Of a stretch of DNA of 40,365 nt, positions 26,510 through 34,353 are shown in pieces. The first letter of the stretch is position 1. Each line of letters begins with the position of its first letter. The notes beneath the pieces are model-generated. The model made no database searches and was not told where the DNA came from. It saw nothing but the letters and a program-made list of their open reading frames with translations. This DNA is from Streptomyces antnestii (GTDB lineage Bacteria; Actinomycetota; Actinomycetes; Streptomycetales; Streptomycetaceae), in NCBI RefSeq assembly GCF_004005495.1, contig NZ_RZYA01000036.1:1-40365 (forward strand). Reading direction: 5' to 3'. A program made the translations under genes and the position numbers.

Positions 26510-27453
26510 CCGCCCAACCCAGGCTGAGCATCGGCCTGCCCGTGTACAACGGCGAGGAGTACCTGGCGGAATCGCTCGACGCCCTGCTCGGCCAGACCTA
26601 CGAGGACTTCGAGCTGGTCGTCTCCGACAACGCCTCGACCGACGGGACCGAGGACATCTGCCGCAAGTACGCCGCGCAGGACCCGCGCATCCGCTACCTC
26701 CGGCTGCCCCGGAACGTCGGCGCCACGCCGAACCACAACTACGTGTTCACCCAGTGCCGCGGCGAGCTGTTCAAGTGGGCCTCGCACGACGACCTCTACG
26801 CCCGCGATCTGCTGCGGCGCTGCGTCCAGGCGCTCGACGAGCGGCCGGACGTGATCCTCGCGCACGCCGACCAGGCGGTCATCGACGGCGACGGCCAGGT
26901 GAAGGTCCCCTACGCGTACACGCTCGCCACCGACTCACCGCACCCGCCGGAACGCTTCCGCAGCATGCTGTTCGAACCCGGCGGTGACGACTTCTACGGA
27001 GTGATCCGGGCCGACGCGCTGCGCCGGGTGAAGCCGCTGGACAGCTACCACCACGCGGACCGCACGTTCGTCGCCGAGATCGCCCTACACGGGCGCTTCC
27101 ACCAGGTCCCCGAGCTGCTGTACTTCCGCCGCGACCACCCCACCCGCGCCGAGCGGGCGAACCCGGGCAAGCGCGCCCGCTGTGTCAACCTGGACCCGCG
27201 CCGGGCCGGCCCGCTGCACCCGACGCCCCGGCTGCTCGCCGAGTACGTCTGGGGTTTCGCCTCGGCGATCCGGCGGGCCCCGCTGTCCGCGGCCGACCGG
27301 CGCGCGTGCCACCGCCACCTGGCCGCGTGGATGACAAGCCGGGTCCGGCCGGGCGCCGGCGAGCGGGTCGAGGACCGCGCCCCGGTCGACCCGGCCGAGC
27401 TCACCGTCTCCGTCGACGCCCTCGTCGCCGGCCGTGAGGGCGGGCAGGCGTGA
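26506..27453 (+). CDS. GT2-family glycosyltransferase
   Basis: A 315-residue GT-A glycosyltransferase. The N-terminal Rossmann-like motif is RLSIGLPVYNGEEYLAESL, nucleotide contact VVSDNASTDGTEDIC, and the metal-binding Asp region is FKWASHDDLYA. Further family features are RYLRLPRNVGATPNHNYV and the acidic acceptor-side region SYHHADRTFVAEIALHGRF. No membrane helices are seen. It is inverting by family knowledge; donor and acceptor are unknown. It has ATGA overlap with the flippase and GTGA overlap with the next gene. It probably adds the last or a branching sugar on the cytoplasmic side. Confidence 0.9.
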   Translation: MTAQPRLSIGLPVYNGEEYLAESLDALLGQTYEDFELVVSDNASTDGTEDICRKYAAQDPRIRYLRLPRNVGATPNHNYVFTQCRGELFKWASHDDLYARDLLRRCVQALDERPDVILAHADQAVIDGDGQVKVPYAYTLATDSPHPPERFRSMLFEPGGDDFYGVIRADALRRVKPLDSYHHADRTFVAEIALHGRFHQVPELLYFRRDHPTRAERANPGKRARCVNLDPRRAGPLHPTPRLLAEYVWGFASAIRRAPLSAADRRACHRHLAAWMTSRVRPGAGERVEDRAPVDPAELTVSVDALVAGREGGQA

Positions 27454-28673
27454 CCACTGTACGCATCGGGGTGTTCGGCCTGCTCGGCTCGGGCAACCTC
27501 GGCAACGACGGGTCGCTCGAGGCCCTGCTCGGGTACCTCCGCACCGATCACCCGGAGGCCGTCGTGGACGCGTTGTGCGGCGGGCCCGAGTCCGTCACGG
27601 CCCGGTTCGGGATCCCCGCGACGCGGCTGCACTGGTACCGCGGGGAGTACCGCACCGCGTCGCGGACGGGCGCGATCGCAGCGAAGGGGCTGGGCAAACT
27701 CGTCGATGTCTTCCGCACCGCCGCCTGGGTGCGCCGGCACGACGTGGTGATCGTGCCGGGCATGGGCGTCCTGGAGGCCACGCTGCCCCTGCGGCCGTGG
27801 GGCTTCCCGTACTCCCTGTTCCTGCTCTGCGCGTCCGGCCGGCTGCTACGCACCCGGGTCGCGCTGGTCGGCGTCGGTGCCTCCGCGATCGGCAGCCGGC
27901 CGACCCGAGCCCTGGTGCGCTGGTCGGCGCGGTGGGCCGCGTACCGGTCGTACCGGGACGCCCGGTCCCGCGACGCGATGCGGGAGATGGGCGTGGACAC
28001 CGCGCGCGACGAGGTCTACCCGGACCTCGCGTTCTCCCTGCCGACGCCGGACACGGGCGCCCCCTCCGGCTCGCCGGGCACGGTCTGCGTCGGCGTCATG
28101 GACTTCCACGGCAGCAACGACGACCGCGCCCGGGCCGAGGAGATCCACCGGCTCTACCTCGACGGGACGATCCGGTTCGTGCGCACGCTGGTCGACGAGG
28201 ACAGGCCGGTCCGGCTGCTCACCGGCGACACCTGCGACGCGTCGGTGGTCGCCACGATCCTGGACGCGGTGCGCTCACCGCTGCTCACCGCTGCCGAACT
28301 GTCCTCACTGGCCGACCTGATGAAGGAGACGGCGCGTGCCGACGCCGTGGTGGCCGTCCGCTACCACAACCTGATCTGCGCACTGAAGGCAGGCACGCCG
28401 ACGCTCGCACTCTGCTACGCGGCGAAGAGCGACGCGCTCATGGACCGGATGGGCCTCGCCGCGTACTGTCACCCGGCTTCCGAGGTCGACGCCGACCGGC
28501 TGATCGAGCAGTTCCGCGCGTTGGAGAAGCACTCGGCGCAGCTGCGGCGGACCCTCGCCGAGCGAAACCTCGCCGCCGCCCGGCAACTCGAGGACCAATT
28601 CGCCGAGTTGACTGCGGCCCTGTTCCCGACGACCGACCACAAGCGAGCCCACGCCCGGCAGGAGACCCCATGA
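27450..28673 (+). CDS. polysaccharide pyruvyl transferase family protein
   Basis: A 407-residue GT-B-like enzyme that transfers pyruvate from phosphoenolpyruvate to a sugar, giving an acidic ketal. Motifs: GVFGLLGSGNLGNDGSLEALLGYL at the N-terminus, VIVPGMGVLE, then GVGASAIGS and, in the C-terminal half, VVAVRYHNLICALKAGTPTLALCYAAKSDALM, the family's conserved R-x-H segment. The length is normal. The GTG start at 27450 overlaps the previous gene. A pyruvyl group on the repeat unit would add negative charge beyond the uronic acid. Some relatives do other transfers, so the reaction is an inference from family membership. Confidence 0.87.
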   Translation: MTTVRIGVFGLLGSGNLGNDGSLEALLGYLRTDHPEAVVDALCGGPESVTARFGIPATRLHWYRGEYRTASRTGAIAAKGLGKLVDVFRTAAWVRRHDVVIVPGMGVLEATLPLRPWGFPYSLFLLCASGRLLRTRVALVGVGASAIGSRPTRALVRWSARWAAYRSYRDARSRDAMREMGVDTARDEVYPDLAFSLPTPDTGAPSGSPGTVCVGVMDFHGSNDDRARAEEIHRLYLDGTIRFVRTLVDEDRPVRLLTGDTCDASVVATILDAVRSPLLTAAELSSLADLMKETARADAVVAVRYHNLICALKAGTPTLALCYAAKSDALMDRMGLAAYCHPASEVDADRLIEQFRALEKHSAQLRRTLAERNLAAARQLEDQFAELTAALFPTTDHKRAHARQETP

Positions 28674-29221
28674 AGGCCATCGAAGTACCCGAGATCGCGG
28701 GCGCGTTCCTCTTCGAGCCGACCCCGTACGCGGACGAGCGTGGCTTCTTCTGCCGCACCTTCGACGCCGACGTGATCCGCTCGGTGGGCCTCGACCCGCA
28801 CGCCTTCGTCCAGGACAGCGTGTCCCGCTCGGTCCGGGGCGTGCTGCGCGGCCTGCACCTGCGCTCCGGCGCCGGCGAGGCCAAGCTGGTGCGGTGCTCG
28901 TACGGGAGGATCTTCGACGTCGTCGTGGACCTGCGGGCGGACTCGCCGACCTACCTGGGCCGCGCCTTCTTCGAGCTGTCCGGCGAGACCCAGACGACCC
29001 TGTACATCCCGGCCGGGTGCGCACACGGCTTCCAGGCGCTGACCGAATCCGCTGACACCTCGTACCGGATCGACCGCCCGCACGATCCGGCCGAGGACGT
29101 GACGATCGCCTTCGACGACCCGGAGCTCGCCATTCCCTGGCCGCTGCCGGCCCGGTCCATGTCCCGGCGGGACCGGGAGGCGCCGAACCTAGCCAAGGTT
29201 CTTCAGCGGAAAGAGAGTTGA
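28670..29221 (+). CDS. dTDP-4-dehydrorhamnose 3,5-epimerase-like (RmlC-family) protein
   Basis: A 183-residue cupin of the RmlC family that epimerises keto-sugar nucleotides at C3 and/or C5. Motifs: PTPYADERGFFCRTFD, FVQDSVSRSVRGVLRGLHLR with the catalytic His, VVVDLRADSPTYLGR, LYIPAGCAHGFQALTESADTSYRID, and FDDPELAIPWPL. It is shorter and more divergent than housekeeping RmlC, and the neighbouring genes include no rmlA/B/D set, so dTDP-rhamnose synthesis is unlikely. It probably acts on the same unusual sugar as the rest of the cassette. ATGA overlap with the pyruvyl transferase. Confidence 0.88.
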   Translation: MKAIEVPEIAGAFLFEPTPYADERGFFCRTFDADVIRSVGLDPHAFVQDSVSRSVRGVLRGLHLRSGAGEAKLVRCSYGRIFDVVVDLRADSPTYLGRAFFELSGETQTTLYIPAGCAHGFQALTESADTSYRIDRPHDPAEDVTIAFDDPELAIPWPLPARSMSRRDREAPNLAKVLQRKES

Positions 29222-29223
29222 GG

Positions 29224-29265
29224 TCGGCGTGGACTCCGAAGACATCGGCGTGGACTCCGAAGACA
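29224..29265 (+). repeat. perfect 21-bp tandem duplication over the start of the aminotransferase gene
   Basis: Two identical 21-base units (29224-29244 and 29245-29265) each contain GTGGACTCCGAAGAC. The duplication doubles the GTG start codon (29229 and 29250) and gives the N-terminal sequence MDSEDIGVDSEDSG. It is in frame, so it only lengthens the protein by seven residues if the first GTG is used. Confidence 0.95.
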
Positions 29266-30584
29266 GCGGAGAGTTCATCCTGCCCCGGTCGCGCCTGGCG
29301 AACGAGCGGCTGCACGCCGTGATCCCCGGGGGCGCACACACGTACGCCAAGGGCGACGACCAGTACCCCGAGCACCTGGCCCCGGTCATCAGCCACGGCC
29401 ACGGAGCCCACGTGTGGGACATCGACGGCAACCGCTACATCGAGTACGGGTCCGGCCTGCGCTCGGTCAGCCTCGGGCACGCGCACCCGCGCGTGCTCGA
29501 AGCGGTGCGCCGGGAACTGGACCGCGGCAGCAACTTCGTCCGGCCGTCCATCGTGGAGGTCGAGGCCGCGGAACGTTTCCTGGCCACGGTGCCGACCGCC
29601 GAGATGGTGAAGTTCGCGAAGAACGGCTCCGACGTCACCACCGCCGCGGTGCGCCTCGCCCGCGCCGTCACCGGGCGCCCGCGGGTGGCGATCTGCGGCG
29701 ACCATCCGTTCTTCTCCGTCGACGACTGGTTCATCGGCACCACGCCGATGTCCACCGGCATTCCGCAGGCGACCACCGAACTCACCGTGGCGTTCCCCTA
29801 CGGGGACCTGGCCGCCACGGAGGAGCTGCTGACCCGGTACCAGGACGAGGTCGCGTGCCTGATCCTCGAACCCGCCACCCACACCGAGCCGCCGCCCGGG
29901 TACCTCAAAGGCCTCCGCGAACTGGCCGACCGGCACGGCTGCGTACTGATCTTCGATGAGATGATCACGGGCCTCCGCTGGTCCGAATCGGGCGCTCAGG
30001 GCCTGTACGGCGTCGTCCCCGACCTGTCCACGTTCGGCAAGGCGCTGGGCAACGGGTTCGCCGTATCCGCCCTTGCCGGGCGCCGCGAGCTGATGGAGCG
30101 GGGCGGGCTGCGTCACCCCGGCGACAGGGTGTTCCTGCTGTCCACCACACACGGTGCGGAGACGCACTCCCTGGCCGCCGCGATGGCCGTGCAGACCACC
30201 TACGTCGAGGAGGGCGTCACCGCGCGGCTGCACGCCCTCGGCGAGCGCCTCGCCGCCGGTGTCCGCGACGCCGCGGCGAGCATGGGTGTCGGGGACCACC
30301 TCGTCGTCCGGGGCCGGGCCAGCAACCTGGTCTTCGCCACCCTCGACGAGAACCGACAGCCGTCTCAGGAGTACCGCACCCTGTTCCTGCGCCGGCTCCT
30401 CGCCGGTGGAGTGCTCGCCCCGTCGTTCGTGGTGAGCAGCGCGCTCAGCGACACCGACATCGATCACACCGTCGACGTGGTGGCCCAGGCATGCGCGGTG
30501 TACCGGAAGGCACTGGACTCCGCCGACCCCACCACCTGGCTGGCCGGGCGGCCGGTGAAGCCCGTATTCCGCCGCGTGACCTGA
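29229..30584 (+). CDS. class III PLP aminotransferase, glutamate-1-semialdehyde aminomutase-like
   Basis: A 451-residue fold-type I PLP enzyme. Motifs: PRSRLANERLHAVIPGGAHTYAKGDD, VWDIDGNRYIEYGSGLRSVSLGHAHP, FAKNGSDVTTAAVRLAR, LIFDEMITGLRW (PLP-ring Asp) and STFGKALGNGFAVSALAG with the Schiff-base lysine at Lys271. It matches the GSA-aminomutase branch, but a tetrapyrrole role is unlikely as the last gene of a sugar operon. Related proteins in polysaccharide loci are thought to aminate sugars or side chains. Two candidate GTG starts exist (29229 and 29250) because of a 21-bp duplication; GAGG precedes the first. The operon ends here. Confidence 0.88.
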   Translation: MDSEDIGVDSEDSGEFILPRSRLANERLHAVIPGGAHTYAKGDDQYPEHLAPVISHGHGAHVWDIDGNRYIEYGSGLRSVSLGHAHPRVLEAVRRELDRGSNFVRPSIVEVEAAERFLATVPTAEMVKFAKNGSDVTTAAVRLARAVTGRPRVAICGDHPFFSVDDWFIGTTPMSTGIPQATTELTVAFPYGDLAATEELLTRYQDEVACLILEPATHTEPPPGYLKGLRELADRHGCVLIFDEMITGLRWSESGAQGLYGVVPDLSTFGKALGNGFAVSALAGRRELMERGGLRHPGDRVFLLSTTHGAETHSLAAAMAVQTTYVEEGVTARLHALGERLAAGVRDAAASMGVGDHLVVRGRASNLVFATLDENRQPSQEYRTLFLRRLLAGGVLAPSFVVSSALSDTDIDHTVDVVAQACAVYRKALDSADPTTWLAGRPVKPVFRRVT

Positions 30585-30605
30585 CCTGACCTGACCTGAC
30601 GTGAC
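30576..30605. repeat. pentanucleotide repeat (CTGAC)4 at the convergent junction
   Basis: Positions 30581-30600 are four perfect CTGAC units flanked on each side by GTGAC, so a TGAC spacing continues over six units. It holds the aminotransferase stop (TGA 30582-30584) and offers several in-frame-shifted stops. It ends at the palindrome TGACGTCA (30602-30609), which overlaps the stop codon of the opposite PAP2 gene. No classical stem-loop terminator is visible in the gap of 22 bases. Confidence 0.9.
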
Positions 30606-30606
30606 G

Positions 30607-31296
30607 TCAGCGATGCTCCCGCCGACCGGCGTCGACCATCCGGTCGACCAGCCACGCGGTCGGCGGGATCACCGCCAGCGCGGTGCACCAGCCCCCGAGG
30701 GCATCGGTCGGATAGTGCGCGCCCAGGGCGACCTCCGCCCAGCCCATGGCGGCTCCGGCAACCAGTGCCGCCGCGAGTACGAGCAACGTGCCGGCCGTCC
30801 TGCCGAGGCCGAACCGCCCAGTCACGAACAGCGCCATCACGAGGGCGAGCGCCGTGGCGAAGGCGGTGTGCCCGCTCGGATAGGACAGGTTGCCGTCGCC
30901 GTGGATGGTGCGCCCCACCAGGGATTTGAGCAGCGTCGCGGTCCCTACGGCCACGCCGAGCCCGGCAACGACGAACGCCGCGGCGCGAGGACGCCGAAGC
31001 AGCAGACAGCCCGTCATGATGGCCCCGACCAGCATCGTCGCTCCGGCAGGTTCCCCCAAGAAGTCCATGGCCAGAGCGACGCGCCGCCACGGCGGCCGCA
31101 CACTGTCCGCCGTCGGCGGGATGATCCACCGGTCCACCGTGCCGGGCCTGCCGTGGCCGGCGTACAAGACCCCGAGCGCGACCACGATCAGCGCGGCGAG
31201 CGCCGCGATCAGCACCAGCCGCGGGCGCAGCGAGGGCGGCAGCACCGCGGGCGCCGACCGGCCGCTCACATGCTCCAAGGCGATCCCCCGTCGCAT
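30607..31296 (-). CDS. PAP2-family membrane phosphatase
   Basis: A 229-residue integral-membrane phosphatase of the PAP2 superfamily, which dephosphorylates lipid phosphates such as undecaprenyl pyrophosphate. About five to six helices are seen. Motifs: KSLVGRTI (motif 1 region), LSYPSGHTAFATAL with PSGH (motif 2), and GWAEVALGAHYPTDALGGW (motif 3, catalytic His and Asp). I chose the ATG at 31296, which has GGGGGTG about eight bases upstream. A GTG six codons earlier (31314) is the alternative. It is convergent to the polysaccharide operon and could recycle its lipid carrier, though a general role is equally possible. Confidence 0.88.
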   Translation of the reverse strand: MRRGIALEHVSGRSAPAVLPPSLRPRLVLIAALAALIVVALGVLYAGHGRPGTVDRWIIPPTADSVRPPWRRVALAMDFLGEPAGATMLVGAIMTGCLLLRRPRAAAFVVAGLGVAVGTATLLKSLVGRTIHGDGNLSYPSGHTAFATALALVMALFVTGRFGLGRTAGTLLVLAAALVAGAAMGWAEVALGAHYPTDALGGWCTALAVIPPTAWLVDRMVDAGRREHR

Positions 31297-31504
31297 CCGA
31301 TTCACCCCCACCACCGACTACCACCGCCCGAGTCCCCACTTGTCACCCTAACCAACAATCCGGCCGCGGCACACGCCGTCGGACGGGCACCGAGTGCCGG
31401 CCGAACTCTGTCCGGCGCGCAGACGTTGAGCGGCTGAACCGGACTGGTGGCACGATATTTGTACAAGCTGTATCGACCGTCGATGCATGTTTTCTGGGGC
31501 AGCC

Positions 31505-32356
31505 ATGAACGTCCGGCTCCACTTCCGAATCTTCGCTGCAACGGCTGCGACCGGCCTCGCACTCACCGCCTGCGGGAGTTCCAGCGGACTCTCTCACTCG
31601 TCGGGATCGCCGTCCGCCGCTCCGGGTACGTCCTCGCCGCCGCGGTCGACCACCGTCTCCGTCACGTCGAGCCCCTCGGTGTTCCTCGTGTCGGGCACGC
31701 AGGCGCCGACCACGGCGGCGCCCCGCGACAGCGCACCGCCGCTCGGCTCTCGCCGCCTCCAGCCGATGTGGCCCTTCAGCACACTCGCCCAAGCCCGGGC
31801 GTGGGAGCGCGAGTTCCACTCCGGCGGCCACCAGCCCTGGCATCTCGATCCCGATCAGACCGCCCTTTCCTTCACCCAGGGCTACCTGGGCTTCCAGGGC
31901 ATCGGCCGCGTCTCCTCGCACACCGTCAGCGGCCGGGACGCCCGCATCGGCGTCGGACTCAGCAGCCCACACGGCGTCAAGGGCACCGCGGCGGTCATCC
32001 ACCTCGTGCGGTTCGGCACCGACCGCGACGCTCCGTGGGAGGTCGTGGGCACCAACGACACGACGTTCTCCCTGACCAGGCCCCGATACGGCTCGATCGC
32101 GCACTCCCCGCTGCTGACCGGCGGGCGGATTACCGGCGTCGACGAGAACATCCGCGTACAGGTGCGCCAGCCGTCCTCCGCGGCGCCGCTGGGCACCGCC
32201 TGCTGTGTCGCGGCAGGTGGTGACCACCAGCCCTGGAAAGAGCGGGTGTCCTTCGCCCGCGCCCGCGACCGGGTGCTCACGGTCGTCGCGTCCACCGGCG
32301 GGCACATCGCCGAGGTCGAACGATTCACCGTCACGGCGGTGCGCACCGTTCGATGA
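31505..32356 (+). CDS. lipoprotein with C-terminal Gmad2-like immunoglobulin-fold region
   Basis: A 283-residue secreted lipoprotein. The signal peptide MNVRLHFRIFAATAATGLAL ends in the lipobox LTAC with Cys23, followed by a Ser/Pro/Thr-rich linker to about residue 85. The middle (PMWPFSTLAQARAWERE) and the region FTQGYLGFQGI, then WEVVGTNDTTFSLTRP, suggest a small sensor-like domain. The C-terminal YGSIAHSPLLTGGRITGVDENIRVQV...ERVSFARARDRVLTVVASTGG resembles Gmad2/BsuPI-type Ig folds of cell-surface proteins. ATG 31505 has GGGG 8 bases upstream; the ATG at 31487 has none. Its gene is divergent from the PAP2 gene and shares a 190-base intergenic region with it. Function is unknown. Confidence 0.8.
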   Translation: MNVRLHFRIFAATAATGLALTACGSSSGLSHSSGSPSAAPGTSSPPRSTTVSVTSSPSVFLVSGTQAPTTAAPRDSAPPLGSRRLQPMWPFSTLAQARAWEREFHSGGHQPWHLDPDQTALSFTQGYLGFQGIGRVSSHTVSGRDARIGVGLSSPHGVKGTAAVIHLVRFGTDRDAPWEVVGTNDTTFSLTRPRYGSIAHSPLLTGGRITGVDENIRVQVRQPSSAAPLGTACCVAAGGDHQPWKERVSFARARDRVLTVVASTGGHIAEVERFTVTAVRTVR

Positions 32357-32473
32357 AGATGACCGGAGAGACCGGGCCGAGAGCACGGTTCGGCCATCCG
32401 GATCCTCGTACCACGGTGCGTAACACTGCGTACGCTGCGAGTGTTCGGCCGTCTTCGAGGAAGAGTTGACCAG

Positions 32474-33283
32474 ATGACTGACAACCCGTCCGTGCCCGCG
32501 CCGCGCAGGGACATGGCGATGCACAACGACTGGTGGACTTCGGGCTGGGACCACGTCCTGCCCCGCCAGGGCTTCCCGCTGACCATGCTGATCGGAACCG
32601 CCAGCCAGCCCGACTTCACCGGCTCTCTGGACGACCTCCTGCAAGAGGTCTTCGAAGGCCACTGGGACATGATCGGCGGCGATCTCGACGGCGCGCTCTC
32701 GTTCTCGTGGCCCGACGAGGAATGGGACTACACCGAGGCGCCGGAGGGACGCGAAGCGTCCGAGGCGAACCGCTGGGAGGCGTTCGGGGCCATGCTCACG
32801 GCTGCCGGCTTCCCGGTGCCCACGACCGTGCGGGACCTGTCCGAGCTCTACCTGACGTGGGGCCTGGCGCACCGTGAGGAGACGTCGGAGGGCACCCGAT
32901 GGTCCATGCCCGCCGCGCTGCCGCTGCCCGGTGAACTGCTGCCTCTGGACGCCGACCTGACCAAACGGCTCGACCGGATCCGGTGGTCGACGCGCACCGG
33001 CGCACTCGTCAACGAACTCACCAAGCATCTGGTCGATGATCTGGGTGAACCACAAGAGGTGCTCACCTCCCTGGACCGCCTGGCGACTGCCACCGGCCAG
33101 GACGCCGACGACGTCCGCATCGCCGTCGCGGAACTCGTCGAGGCCGGTGACGCCCAGGTACAGCGAGGACAGCAGCAGGCCGACGCGGAACGGCTGGAGA
33201 CGCATCAGCGCTTCCGCCTGGTCATGAACTGGGACCACTTCCACGAGACCCGGGTGAGTGTGGTGCGGACGACGCGTGACTGA
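32474..33283 (+). CDS. DUF6042-like hypothetical protein
   Basis: A 269-residue soluble protein resembling a Streptomyces family I know as DUF6042, with no assigned activity. It starts MTDNPSVPAPRRDMAMHNDWWTSG and has WDHVLPRQGFPLTMLIGTA, an acidic middle (GDLDGALSFSWPDEEWDY) and a C-terminal part with winged-helix character (LTSLDRLATATGQDADDVRIAVAELVEAGDAQVQRG). ATG 32474 is preceded by GAGGAAGAG. Upstream at 32431-32436 TACGCT may be a -10 box, with no clear -35. The gene overlaps the next one by eight bases, so the two are translationally coupled and probably functionally linked. Confidence 0.75.
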   Translation: MTDNPSVPAPRRDMAMHNDWWTSGWDHVLPRQGFPLTMLIGTASQPDFTGSLDDLLQEVFEGHWDMIGGDLDGALSFSWPDEEWDYTEAPEGREASEANRWEAFGAMLTAAGFPVPTTVRDLSELYLTWGLAHREETSEGTRWSMPAALPLPGELLPLDADLTKRLDRIRWSTRTGALVNELTKHLVDDLGEPQEVLTSLDRLATATGQDADDVRIAVAELVEAGDAQVQRGQQQADAERLETHQRFRLVMNWDHFHETRVSVVRTTRD

Positions 33284-33838
33284 GACCGTGCCGGGCGCGG
33301 TGGGAAGCGCAGACACGCGGCTGGTGGTGATCCGCGGCAACAGTGCCTCGGGAAGTCGTCCGTCGCCGCCGGGTTGCGCGAGAGGTTCGGCCGCAACCTC
33401 GCGATCGTCGGCCAGGACAATCTGCGCCGGATCGTGTTGCGCGAACATGACCGGCCCGGCGGCGCGAACATCGGCCTGATCGACCTGACGGCCCGCTACG
33501 CCTTGGACAACGGCTTCCACGTCGTCGTGGAGGGCATCCTGTACGCCGATCGCTACGGAACGATGCTGCAGGACCTGGTGCGCGCCCACCGGGGCGTCAC
33601 CCGCTGCTACTACCTCCACGTGCCCTACACGCAGACGGTGCTTCGGCACGCGACGAAACCCGACGCCGAGTACCTGGCGCATGTCACCGAGGACCACCTG
33701 CGCGACTGGTACCGGGAGAAGGACCTGTTGCCCGACGCCATGGAGACCGTCATCGACGCGGCCAGCAGCCTGGACGAGACGGTTCGTCAGATCCTGCGCG
33801 AGACCGGCCTGGACCGCGTGCTCCCGATCGACCGCTGA
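33276..33838 (+). pseudogene. P-loop kinase/phosphotransferase gene, frameshifted in Walker A
   Basis: From the GTG at 33276 the frame reads MTETVPGAVGSADTRLVVIRGNSAS and then breaks at 33350-33353. One frame over, the sequence continues GKSSVAAGLRERFGRNLAIVGQDNLRR up to the stop at 33838. Joined, this is a normal Walker A (GNSASGKSS) and a roughly 188-residue AAA_33/zeta-toxin-like kinase with VVVEGILYADRYGTML, CYYLHVPYTQTVLRHATK and the late lid region HLRDWYREKDLLP. One base (C or A) is missing between GG and AAG. The rest of the gene is well kept, so the lesion is recent or is an assembly error. It is coupled to the DUF6042-like gene. Confidence 0.8.
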
Positions 33839-34353
33839 CATCGCGAGCTGAGGCACCCGGCTACTGCCCTTCACCTGCGGGCCGGGCCGCCGAGATCATC
33901 AAGGCAGCCGCCCGGAAAGGTCGCCGGGGGGGCGCTCTTTGACCTCGTGCGCGACGGCGTGAACATTCCGGCGGCCATCACTCACGACAGGGCCGCGATC
34001 CCCACCGGGTCACGCCGCCGCGCAGTGCATTCCGTGTATGAGTCTCAGATGCCTTCATAGAAGCTTTTCGGCGCCAAGCATTACGAGCCCATGTGGCGAC
34101 GCGGTGCCGGGCCCTGCCTTCAGCAGCATGCAGGAGCAGCGCGTCGCCCTCGTTGCGGAGCTGTCCGAGGCGGGTGCATGCCGATCCGTGCCGTCACGTG
34201 CCTGCCCGGAGCCGGCTGTGGCTGGGTGTGGCTTTCTGGTGAATGGGGTGGGAGCGGTTGGCGACGCTGAGTCGAACAGTCCGTTCTGCGGGATCTTTTG
34301 AGGCGTTGTGGCCATCTTGCGGGTTGAAGCAAGCTGGAAAGGATTTGTCGCAC
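33839..34353. other. intergenic region, no gene recognised
   Basis: 515 bases with mixed composition. A stretch around 33900-33970 can be read as KAAARKGRRGGALFDLVRDGV, but it has no start and no known relative that I recognise. The 34020-34100 segment is AT-richer (TGTATGAGTC, CATAGAAGC) and could hold the promoter of the next gene. A possible frame at 34038-34301 has Cys/Ser-rich unlikely composition and no ribosome binding site. Before 34354 GGAAAGGA (34336-34343) is the ribosome binding site. Confidence 0.5.

Noticed and set aside
28670..29221. Gene for dTDP-rhamnose synthesis (rmlC)
   Set aside because: No rmlA, rmlB or rmlD partners occur, and the protein is divergent, so only family-level naming is justified.
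29229..30584. hemL (tetrapyrrole synthesis)
   Set aside because: The class III fold matches, but the operon context is sugar biosynthesis and no other heme genes are near.
30602..30609. TGACGTCA as a regulator binding site
   Set aside because: An eight-base palindrome at a gene end is likely by chance; kept only as part of the repeat description.
33350..33353. Programmed frameshift in the P-loop kinase
   Set aside because: The break lies in the catalytic loop itself and no slippery site is visible; a simple indel is more likely.
34038..34301. Possible 87-residue gene before the GT39 gene
   Set aside because: Ser/Cys-rich sequence, no ribosome binding site and no recognisable family.
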